Origin: Vanilla planifolia
Lineage: Eukaryota; Streptophyta; Magnoliopsida; Asparagales; Orchidaceae
Assembly: GCA_023846275.1 (NCBI GenBank)
Contig: JAIUJO010000142.1
Span: forward strand, 52,501 to 116,500
DNA: 64,000 bases
Reading direction: 5' to 3'
The notes below the pieces were generated by a model that ran no database searches, was not told the DNA's origin, and worked only from the letters and a program-made list of their open reading frames with translations. Below are positions 11,523 to 22,700 of the stretch, in pieces (positions within the stretch are counted from its first letter, which is position 1; the number at the start of each line of letters is the position of its first letter). The position numbers and the translations under genes are program-made.

Positions 11523-13648
11523 TGGAGAGAAGGGGGTGTGTTCTTGTGTGTTTGTGTGTATGTGTACATGTGTGCATGATTGTTACATGCATGAGCGTGG
11601 GTGTTTTTGGGTGTGTGTGTGTGATACTTCTTTATTCATGTGTGCTTTTACATGTGAGTGTGTGCATGCATGTGTGTGTGTATGCATTTTTGTGCAGGTA
11701 TGTGTACATGTGTGTGGGAATGTGTATGTGATTATGTGTAGGTGCGTCTGTGTGGGTCTATATTTGTGTGTATGCCTGTATCTATGTCTGTGCATGTGCA
11801 TGTGTACATTGTGTAAAAGTGTTTGTGTGTGTGTGAATGTTCTTGTGTGTATGCATGTGTGTGTGTGCACATGCGTGTGATAAATCATATCTGTGTGTGT
11901 GCACTTGCATGCCTACGTGTGTGCTTCTTTGTGTGTGTGCATGCATGAATGCAAGAGTGTCTGTGTGCATGCACACGTGTGTTTAGGTGTGCATGTGTGT
12001 GTGCATTCAAGGGTGTTCGTGTATGTACATTTGTACATGTCTATGTGCATATAAGTGTGTAGATGTGTGCATGTGTCTATGTGTGTTTGGGTGTATGTGT
12101 GTGTGTGCATGTATGCATGCATATAGGGGTGCATGTATGTGTGTGCATGCATGTACAACTTCATGTGTGTGCATGCGTTTGAGTGGTTACATGTCTTTGT
12201 GTGTGAGTGCATGTGCATGTAAGTGCCTATAGGTGCACCTTCATGCATTGGAGTGTGTCTACATGCATGTTTATCTCTATATGCCTTTGGGCATGTGTAT
12301 GTTCATATGCATGTGTGTGCATGCATGTTTTTCTACGTGTGTCTACATGTGTTTGTGTGTGTGTGTGTGTGAATATGTGAGAGTGTATGTTATGGCATGC
12401 ATGCACAAGTGTGTTTGTGCACATCTGCATGTATTTGTGAGCATGTGCACATTTGCATGTGCCTATGTGTGTGTGTTTGCCTTTTTGTGCACATAGTAGC
12501 ATGTGTGTGTGTGTGCATGCTTGTGTGTTAGGGTGTGTATGGGTGTAAGTGTGTTTAGGTGTTCAAGTGTGTGTGTGTGCATTGGTGGGTGTATTTGTCT
12601 TGCTAAGCATTGGTGGGTGCATGTATGTGTGTTTGTAGTTCTATGCACATCCATGCATTTGTGTGAGTGCTTGTGTGTGCATGTGTGAGTGAGTGTCTAT
12701 GTGTTTATATGGATGTTTGTGTGCATCTATGCATACACATCTATGTGTGTATATGTGTTTATATGTGGTAATGTGTGTGTGTTTGTTTTTTGCATGTGCT
12801 TATATGCATGTGCATGTGTGTTCATAGGTGCACTCTTGTGTCTGTGAGTATGCGTACATGTGAGTGTGTGTTTGTATGTATGTATATTTAGTTGTGTATG
12901 TTGGTGTATGATTGTGTGCATGTATATGCATATGTGTATGTGGGCATGAGTGGGTGTGGGTTTGTGTTTATACAAGTGTGCGTGGGTGTGCTTGTGTTTT
13001 TGCCTGCTTGTGCATGTGCATCAATGTGTGTATATGTGGGGGTATTTGTGTTCGTTTGTATGTGCATGTGGTATATGTGTGTGTGGATGCATGTGCCTGT
13101 GTTAATGCATATGTGTTTGTGCATATATTTGTGTACTAGTATGTGTGTCTATGCATGTGCGCATATTTGTGTTCGTGCCTATGCCCCATTGTGTATGTGT
13201 TTGTGTGTATGTATGTGTGCATTTGTGTATCCATGAACACACTCATGGGTGTGTAAGTTTTACGTAAGCATGTGCTTGTAGGTTTGTGTGTGTGTGTTTG
13301 CTAGCTTGTGCATGTGTGTGCGGATGTACGTATGTGTGCGTGGTTGTGTGCAAGTGTGTGGCTCTATGTTTATGTGTCTTTGCTTGTTTGTGTGCATGTA
13401 CATGGGCATGTTTGTGTACATGCATGTGTATGTGTGTCGTTGTGCATGTGTCTGAATGATAGCATATGTTTGTGTGTGTTTATGTGGGCATGTGTGCATG
13501 CTTGTGTGGGTGCTTGCATGCATGTGTGTGTGTGTGTGAATGCATATATTTGTTTGTGCATGTTTGTGTGTGCATGTGTGAAGGTGTGTATGCATGTACA
13601 TGCATGTGTGTGTTGGTGTGTTGTATTTGTGTGCATGTTCACTCAATT

Positions 13649-13668
13649 GGGGAGGAGGGGGGGTGGGG
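13649..13668 (+). repeat. G-rich island
   Basis: Twenty bases containing four G runs of 2-7 separated by single A or T. The layout fits a possible intramolecular G-quadruplex on the + strand. No other function can be read from it. Confidence 0.6.
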
Positions 13669-14485
13669 TTCATATGTGTGCATGATCATGTGTGTTTTTA
13701 TGTGTGCATGTTTCTATGCATTTGATTATGAATATTTGCTTGTAAATGTATGAGCATGCATGTGTGTGTGTGCAAGTGCATGTATTTTTGTGTGAATGTG
13801 TATATGTGTATATATGTACTTGTGCATATATCTGTGCATGTTTTTGTTTGTGTGTATATATGTGCGTGCATGTTCATATGTGTGTGTGCAACTACGTGTA
13901 TGGGTGTGTGTGTGGATCTATGTGGGTATGTTGGCATGTGCATGTGTGTGTGTACACTTATGTGTGTGTGGATGTGGACATGTGAGCTTCCATGCATGTA
14001 TTCATGCATGGGTGTGCATGCATGAGAGTGTGCGTGGGTGTGTGTTTGCATGTGCATATGTGTGTTTGTGTGCATATGTATACACATGAGTATGTGTATG
14101 TCTATGTGCATGAGTGTATGAGGTTGTGTGGGAATGCATATGGGTGTGTGAGCACAAGAGAGTTTGCTATGTGTGCATGTGTACATGTGTTTGGTTGTGG
14201 ATGTGTGTGCACTATGCATGCATGTGTTGGATGTTGGTATGTGCATGTGTGTCCATGTATACATGTTTGTATGCTTATCTATGTTTGCATGTGTGCGTGT
14301 TTGGTGTGTGAGCATATGCATGTGAGTGTGCATGTCTGTGTGTTTCTATGTGCGTGTGTGTTTACATTTGTGTGCATATGTGTGTGTGGCTATGTCTATG
14401 CATTAGTGTACATGTGTCTGCATTTCTGTGCTTTTGTCTGTCTCATGTGTGTGCTTGTGTACATAGGTATGTGTGTGTGTGAGTA

Positions 14486-14497
14486 GGGGGAGGGGGG
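14486..14497 (+). repeat. G-rich island
   Basis: GGGGGAGGGGGG within the TG field, in the last kilobase and a half of the domain. It resembles the islands at 11510 and 13649 and is listed for the same reason. Confidence 0.6.
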
Positions 14498-15778
14498 TGT
14501 TGGTGAGTGCATGGGCGTGTGCTTGAGTTATTCTGTGTGTGCATATGTGCATGTCTATGTGCGCTTAATCATATGTGTGTGTGGGTGTATGCAATTGGCC
14601 ATGTGTGTGAGAGTGTGTGAGTGTGTGTGTACATGTGTGTGTGTGCTTGGATGAGTACACAGGTGGCTGGATGTGCATGTCCTTGTGCAGACGTATGGAT
14701 GTGTGCACAAGTTTGTGTATGTGTGTGTGTGTGTGTCTATGTGTGTGAGTTTGTGTGTATGGTGCATGTGTACCTACGTGCATATGTTTATATGGGTGTG
14801 CATTTATGTGTGTGAATGTGTGGGCATAAGTGTGCATGTTGTGTGGATGTGTGTGTGTGTGCGTGTGTGTGCATGTTGTGCACATCCATATGTATGTCTA
14901 TGTGAGCATGCATGCATGTGAGTGTGTGTGTGTGTGCAAATGTGTGTGCATGTCCTTATGTGATTGTGTATGCAAGTATTTATGTGTATATGCATGTGTT
15001 TGCAAGCTTGCATTCTTATGAATATGTTTGTGTATGCATGTGTGTGCAAGGGAGTGTGTGTGTGAGCATGCTTGTGTGTGTGTGCATATGTTTATGCATG
15101 CTTGTGAGTGTGCAAGCATGTGCATTGTGTGCCTAATTTTGCTACTGTGTATGTGGCTCTATGTGTATGTGAGTTATCATGCATGTGTTTGTGTGCAAGC
15201 ATAGGTGTGTGTATATGCGTGTTTGTGTTTGTGCATAGATGTACTTGTATGTGTGGTTGCACATGCTTTTGTCTACATGTGTGTGTCTATGCACATTTAT
15301 TTATGCTTATATGTGATTATAAGTGTGCATGTGTGTGTGTTTATACATGTATATGTGTGGATGTGCGCATGCACATGCATATCAGTAAGCGTGTGTGTTC
15401 GTGTTTGTGTGAATGTGCATGTGTAAGTGCGTGCATGTGTAGGTGTCTCCATGTGTCTGTGTATGTCTGCATGTGTGTAAATGGGTTTGTGTTTGTGTGT
15501 GAGTGCATGTGCTTATTTTGGGGAGGTTTTGTTGATGTGTGTAATTGTAAGAATGTGTGCGTGTGAGTGTGCATGTGTATGTATGTGTGCTTGTGTGTGT
15601 ATGGGTATGGACATGCATGTGTTCGTGTGCATGCCTGTGGGTGTATGCATGTGTGTGTGTGTGCATATGTTTGTGCATGTATGTGTGTGTGTTTATGCAT
15701 ATGAGCTTGTCTTTGTAGCTGTAAATACATGGGTTTGTATATTTGTATGTTCTTGTGGGTGCACTTGTGTGCATGTGT

Positions 15779-16379
15779 ATTTTAAATATTTTTGCTAATT
15801 TTAAGATTGTATTTATTTTATAACAATTCTTTATAAAGGAATTTTATGTTACAATTTATAATTTTTATGATTTAAAAAAATAAAAATAAATGTTTAAATA
15901 GTACATAAAAGTTTTAAGTGGTTTCATTAAAACTGGAACCTACGTGCATCCCCAATCGAAGTCAAGAAAAACTTCACAATCAAAAGAGTTAATACTTGAG
16001 GTCTTTCTTTATGTTTTATTTCTGATCAATTGGAGGTTTCTTCTGACAGTTCACCTCCGATCTGCTACTTTTTTGTGGGTTTAACTATAACCTGGGCTTT
16101 TGCAAGCTCAACCTCAACACAACTTTTTACAAGATCAAATTGAACTTGAGCTTTTGTAATTGTCAGACCTCCTAATCCAAATGAAAAATTAAAATATAGC
16201 AAGAAATAAATTTATAACAAAAACATAAAAATTTTCTTATTCATGTTGATGAATATAGAAAGGTAAAAAGAGCTCAAAATTATGAAAAAACTCCAAAAAA
16301 GAAAGCATACAAGGTTTAGACTTAGCTCAAAGAATTTAAAATTTAGACTAATAGTACGTCAAAATTATAGCTAGAAAAT
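15779..16379. other. AT-rich junction DNA, no gene seen
   Basis: After the TG field the sequence becomes ordinary AT-rich DNA. There is a slightly higher-GC patch at about 15935-16180 (text around CACCTCCGATCTGCTACT and AACCTGGGCTTTTGCAAGC) that looks like the end of an LTR or the untranslated part of a retroelement. I cannot assign it. It lies just past the minus-strand LTR that follows, so it may be that element's LTR tail. No open frame of interest. Confidence 0.4.
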
Positions 16380-17900
16380 GTACACCAGTGGAGTATGATG
16401 TAGCCTTCTTTTGAGATGTTAAAATTTTGTTCATATTCATACTTTATTTCATGAATAAATGTTAAATTTATATAGAAGGCTTTTGGTTATAGGCATCACA
16501 AAGTTTAGCAAAAGCTATTTAAAAAGTTCTACCAAACAACACAAAAAGCTTTTCCAAATGACTTAAAAATTAATCTAAAAAGGTTGCATGCAACAACACA
16601 CAAAATAGCTAATTAATTAGCCATTAAGAGGAATCGACTACTATCTAATTGGAGTGATTCTAGACTCTTAGATGAAAGGATGCAATAGTGGATGAGTTAT
16701 GGACGATTAGATCAAGATGGAATTGACGTGAGCTATTCAACTAAGTTGGTTGTGATTTGGATTGCTTAATTCATCAATGGGAAAGATAGATTAGATTTGG
16801 ACCATAAGATTCAAATTAGAGAGATTTATAGCATCAAATTAAAGATAAAACATATGAAATAAGATGGAATAAATTTGGACTAGCTAATTAACACAAATGA
16901 GCTCTTCATTGTCAAAATTTGAGGCTTGAGTGAGTGCACATATGCCGATCAAGTTTCCACCATCTGACATATTATTAGATGATGATGATTTATGCTTGTT
17001 TCAAGCTCTACGATAGTGAAAAGTAATAGTACTACATTGTAGACTATTACAAGATTTTTTAATTTATATGGATTTCATAGGGGCCATATTTCATGCCATT
17101 ATATATGGTTGGCTCCCTCCTTATGTGCTTAAGAATGCATCATCTATGACACTCATATGCTTTATAGGTTAATCATGATGAAGCATTAGACCATGGCTCA
17201 TTTGCATACTTCGAGTTTAGCCCAGCTCGATCGTTATGCATAGTTGCCAAGATTGTGCTCAACTAGATTTCGTTCCCCTTGCCTATTGACTAGAGATTTG
17301 CATGTGCTTGTTCGAGCTTGGAAGACCTGAAAGATTACACTTAGGCACATGCTTGGGATGTAACTTATGGTAATTTTTTAGTTTTAAAATTTTTAACAAA
17401 ATTTATTTTTTAAATTTAGCCAAAGTTCAACAATTAGTTTAATATAAACTTTTGTGTGGATGCATTAGTAAGATTTAATTAAAAAAAGATTGAAAAAATA
17501 GAATCTTATATTTATTTAATTAAAAAATGGTTTAAGTAGGATATGAAAGAGTTAAATAATTGAAAAATTGAAATGCTATACATTTTGTAAATCAAGGAGA
17601 TGATTAAATAATTGGATGCTTGAGTTAGGATTTCAATGTGAGAAGAATGGATTTGTGCCTTGTAATCAATGAGCTAATATTTTATTTTGGTGTGGAAAGA
17701 AAATATTTTCAAATTTGATGTACATGTTTTCAATCCTTGAAGTTTATTGAATACTCCATGGTACTTTAAATATCTCTAGTTAGCATATTTAAAAGTGCAT
17801 GCATGTCTTTATATGTAAACCTATTTCATACTAAAAAATTCATTAGAAAAAAATGCTAAAATTTAATGCTTGAATCATTAAATACAATAGTGACTTAACA
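16380..17900 (-). mobile_element. Ty1/copia LTR-like fossil, minus strand (3' LTR side)
   Basis: Read on the minus strand, this begins with TGTTAAGTCA directly after a polypurine tract (17901-17918), as a copia LTR should. Further along it carries a TATA-like CTATATAAATTT at about 16475, then an ATGAAATAAAG stretch. The part from about 16720 down to 16380 aligns with the plus-strand LTR-like piece at about 35400-35770: both have ACTCATCCAC, both then have the TATA block some 220-240 bp downstream, and both then have a related ATCTCAAAAG/ATCTTAACAA block. The far end of the LTR is not certain and may reach about 15935. It is an old, diverged copy. The coding interior one would expect upstream of the polypurine tract is missing and satellite repeat stands there instead. 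Confidence 0.5.
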
Positions 17901-17918
17901 ATCTCCCCATTTTGATGA
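17901..17918 (-). other. Copia-type polypurine tract
   Basis: On the minus strand the text reads ATGGGGAGATTGTTAAG, preceded by TTTGTCATCAAA. In plant Ty1/copia elements a GGGGAGATTGTT motif after a TGATGACAAA-like region marks the polypurine tract and the first bases (TGTT) of the 3' LTR. This fixes the element's orientation (minus) and places the satellite array directly upstream of it. Confidence 0.65.
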
Positions 17919-17919
17919 C

Positions 17920-19675
17920 AAATAATGATGTCATAATGAGATAAATTCAAGTTGTAGCATATAGGCCAATCAAAGTGATATAAAGGCCACACAAGAAAAG
18001 AATTAGAGTTTTATAATGATACAATTATATTAAAAATTGAAAAAAGTGATAAAGTTTTTGAGAAATATGGATTGATGATATTAAATAAACATAAATAATT
18101 ATAAATTACTAGTTTGGTATTAAGTAAATATATATTAAATTTTAAAAGAGATAAACTGATTTATTATAATATAATAAAATCAACGTAATACAAATGTTAT
18201 ATAAGAGAAGATTTTGAGTCCCATAATATTTTAACCAAATAAAAGAAAACATTTGAAGAAATGAGAAAAAAAATTATGTAAAACTTTTACTCCATGATAT
18301 TAAAATGGTTGAATCAAGTACAAATTTAAATTTACATCATAACCATTGTAAATAAAATTTTCAAAAATATAATAAATAAATATTTAATTAGATAGAGCTC
18401 TTCTAAATGAGTGTGAGGGGTTTGTTTCCTCTTTATCAGACCTTATTTGGAATTACTTTGGTTTTTAAATTAAATAAGCATAAATAATGACAAATTATTT
18501 TTTTAATATAGGGTAACTATTAATTAAACTTGGAACAAAATAAATAGAAGTAATGTTATGAATGCAAATTAAAACAAAATAAGGACATATGTGAGGAAAT
18601 TTAGTGTTACATAACAAACATGTTAAACTAAAGTGAAAAAATTGAAAGAAAATGAAAATGGGGTAGCATTCTTAATTATTAAATTAGATACAAATAAAAA
18701 CTCCTCATAAATCCTGCAAAATACTTTGAAAAAAAAATATAAGAATATCATAATGAATAATTAATTGGATAAGCTTATTGACATGAGTCCAACGATTTTT
18801 GTTTTGTCTTTAATACATTTCAATTAAACTTTCTATGAATTATAATATTAGATAAGCATAAAACATAATAACATATTATTTTAATATTAAATAAATAAAT
18901 TTTAAAGCTAAAATTAGATAAATTGAAACAATTAACAATACAAGTTAATATTGATGTATGAGACAAAAGTGGAGATTTAGGCAATTTTACTACACAAAGG
19001 AAAACGTTTGAACAAAAAGGGATAAATTGTGCTAAGAAAATTACATTTTAATATACTAAGGAGATCTTGGGTAACATCTTTGATTATTAAATCAATTGTG
19101 AATTAAAATGTCAAATAATTCCTATCAAAATACTAAAAAATAAAAAACTTTTAAAAAGATAAAAAATGAATATTTAGTGCGATAGAACTCATTAATGCAT
19201 GTTCAATTACATTTAATTTGACTCTATTAGATCTCATTAGGAACTACAGTAAATTATCAAGATAATAAAAAAGTAGTAAAAATTATTATATTAATTTTAA
19301 GTAAATATATAATGAAGCTAAAATGAGATAAATTAAGTTATTTAACATAATAAAATAAAAGTGCTATAAAGTTCATATAGAGAAGCGAATTAGAGTTTCA
19401 AAGTAAATAACCAAATAAAAGCAAAGCATTTGAATAACTTATGCAAAGTTTATGAAAACATCAAATTGCAAGAATACTATGAAGTTCAAGTGTAACATCC
19501 ACAATTATCAAAAAAAACATCAGTAAAATGTTTACATTAGAAGTGCAAAAATCATAAAAAATAAAACATTTTGAATTATATAAATTAATATTTAATTAGA
19601 TAGAGCTCATTGAGATTATTTTGTGAATTATCTAAATGAATAATCATAAATATTAATAAAATATTATTTAAATAG

Positions 19676-19741
<66 letters not shown>

Positions 19742-22700
19742 AAAGTTTAAATGATATAAATTGAAACACTATTTATAACAAAATATAATAATTATAAAAT
19801 TCAGATAAGAGGATAATTAGAATTACATAATAATATATTCAAATAAAAAAATTGAAATATTGAGATAAATTGTATTAGAAAATTGCAACATAAGATTCTA
19901 AGAATGTTGAGGTTAACATCATCAATGAAAATGTCTCATAAAATATTCTAAAGCCATACAAAAAGATAAAAAATACATAATTATATCAATTTAATCGAGG
20001 AGAGTTCAATGGTTTTTTTCATATTTGTTAGATCTCTTTTAGAATTATTATAAACAACAAATAAAGATAAGTTATAATAATTTATTATTTTAAAATTGTT
20101 TAAATATGTAATGAGTTGATATGTGATGAGTTTAAGAAGTGGAATATAAGCAGATCAAAGCAATGTAAAGGTCACACGACAAACGAATTAGAGTTTCGTA
20201 GCAATATATCTAAATGAAAGAAAAATGATTAAAGAAATGAGATACCATGTATGAGATGGTTACATTCCATGACACTAAGGATATCAAGTACCTCATCCTC
20301 AATATGAAATTAGGCAATATTCAAAATGTCACATAAAAGATACCAAAATAATAGAAAATACAATATTGATTATGGATTATCAAACAAAATAATCATAAAT
20401 CATAAAAAAATAATATTTTAATTTTAAGTGAGTATTTATTAAGGCTAAAATAAGATAAATTGATGCCATGTATTATAAAAAATTAAAAGCAATGTAAAGA
20501 TCACAATATAGAAAAATTAGAGTTTGATAATGATGCCATGAAATAAAAGCAAAAAAGTTGGAAAAGTGACAAATTTTAAGAGAAAATTGCATTGAAAGAT
20601 ACTAAGGAGATTGAGTGGAGCATCTTCAATCATTTTAAAAATAATAAATAAAAATATCCAAAGGAAAATATAAAAATCCATTAAAATAAAATGTTTAAAA
20701 CATAATAATTAATATTTTGTCACGTAGAGGTTTTGAGGATGGGTTCATCAACAATTTGTTTATCTTGATTGAACCTTGATTGGTGTTAATGAGAATTATT
20801 AAATTAAATAAACAGAAATAATAATCTAATTTCATCAGATAAAAGAAAAGTGAATGTCACATGAGAGGAGATTTAGAGATATAAAGTAATTTATTAAAGA
20901 AAAATATCTAAATAAATGAGATACATTATATCGGAAAGTTGCATTCCAATGTGACAGGTTAATTGAGTGTAACTTCCTCCATAAAAAAACCAAGTACAAA
21001 TAGAAATAATTCACAAATAGCGTATAAATCCAAGAAAATAAAATATTTTAAAATGTTAAAATAAATATTTAATTATATAGTGCTCACTAAGATGGGTTTA
21101 ATAATATTTTTTTCATCTTGATCTAATCTCATTTGAAATTACTAAAAGTTACGTAAATATATAAGCATATACATTAATAAATTATTATTTAAATATTAGG
21201 TAAATATATATTAAAGTTCTAATGAGATAAATTTAAATAATATAATATAAACAAATATAGAAGTTACAAAGGCCACAGAAGAAGTGATTTAGAGTTACAT
21301 ATAATTATAACGAAAGCTTAAACTTTAAAGAAATGAGATAAATTATACAAAAAGTTGTATGCCAAAATACTTAGGAGATCGAGTTTAAGATTTTCATTCA
21401 TTAAGTAAGATACAAATATAAAATCCTTTAAAATGTGTGATAGAACCCTAAAAAATAAAATATTTAGAATAGTAAAAATGAATATTTATTTGTATTTACC
21501 ATGTCGAGTGAGCTCGACTATATTTTTTTCCTATTGATCAAACTTAATTCGGAATTACTATGAATTACCAACTTAAATAAGCATAAAGATTAATAGTACT
21601 ATTTTAACATTATGTAAATATATGCTAAAGCTAAAATAAGATAAATTGAAGTAATGTAATGTAGCCAAATCATAGAGATATAAATATCACTTAAGAAAAG
21701 ATTTAGAGACATATTGTAAAATAGTAAAATAAAAAATACAATATTTATAGTTTGTTACCAAATAAGATATGAGTTAAAATATCTTACAAAACATGTCTTG
21801 ATCATAAAAAAAATACAATATTTAAAAATATATAACATAATCATTTATTTGATTAGAGCTCATTAATATGAGTCCAATGACATCTTTTTTGTCTCAACCA
21901 GACCTCTTTCAAAATTATTGTGAATTAAAAAGGTACTTAAACATAAATAATATTAAATTAATTTTTTAATATCAAGTTAATATGTATTAAAGTTGAAATG
22001 AGATAAATTAGAGTAATATAATATAACAAAATTTAAATGTAAGGGTGAGGCAAGAATAGAATTTGAGTTTCATAATAATACAATAAAAGAAGAGAACCAT
22101 TAGAATAAATGAGATAAATTTTGCAAAAAAGTTAAATTCTAAGATACAAAGGGGACTACAACATTCAATCTAGTGTGAATTAAAAGATCTTATGTAGCAT
22201 GCTTGAATATGAGAAATATAAAATATTTAATAATATGAAATAAATATTTAGTTCGATATAGCTAACAAAGATAATTGCAATGATGACTATTTAGTTTTTC
22301 TTAGACATCATTTTAAATTATTATGAATTATGAAAGTAACGAAGTATAAATTGTAATAAATTATTATTTTTATATTTGGTTGATATATATAGAGTTGAAA
22401 TGAGACAAACTTAAGTAATGTAATATAAAAAAATTAAAGGTGATGCAATGATCTGATGTGAGGAGATCTATAACCAAATAGAAATATATCAAAATTAATG
22501 CAAAATGGTTAAAAAATGAGATATATTGTACAGAAAAGTTCAATTCTGAAGTAATATGGATATCAATAGTAACTAGATCCATCGTTAAAACAAGGTACCA
22601 ATCTAATTACCTTGTAAAAAATTCCAAAACCCTAAAAAGAATATTATGTAGAAATATAAAAATGAAAAACTAAGTGGATAAAACTTATCAAAATGAGCTT

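Larger units (their letters stand above)
1347..15778. repeat. 14.4-kb degenerate TG/ATGTG-type repeat domain
   Basis: From the end of the TTC tract to about 15778 the + strand is almost wholly T and G with spaced A and C, built from words such as TGTGTG, TGCATG, ATGTGTGC and TGTGTTTG. Perfect (TG)n runs are short (mostly under about 20 bases), so this is an old, degenerate dinucleotide/minisatellite field and not a fresh microsatellite. Purine and pyrimidine largely alternate, a composition known to favour Z-DNA. The domain ends abruptly at GTGCATGTGTATTTTAAATA, where AT-rich DNA starts. Because TAA and TAG are rare and TGA is uncommon in this composition, long Cys/Val/Met-rich (+) and His/Thr-rich (-) open frames occur throughout. 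They overlap in several frames and both strands, have no domain, and are not genes. Confidence 0.95.

Noticed and set aside
1347-15778. Telomere-like or interstitial telomeric repeat
   Set aside because: The plant telomere word TTTAGGG in tandem is absent. The field is TG/ATG-type with no regular 7-bp unit.
878-15798. Dozens of long open frames rich in Cys/Val/Met (+), His/Thr (-), Ser/Phe/Leu or Glu
   Set aside because: They overlap in several frames on both strands, follow the TTC and TG composition exactly, and show no domain or codon structure. They are by-products of stop-poor repeats.
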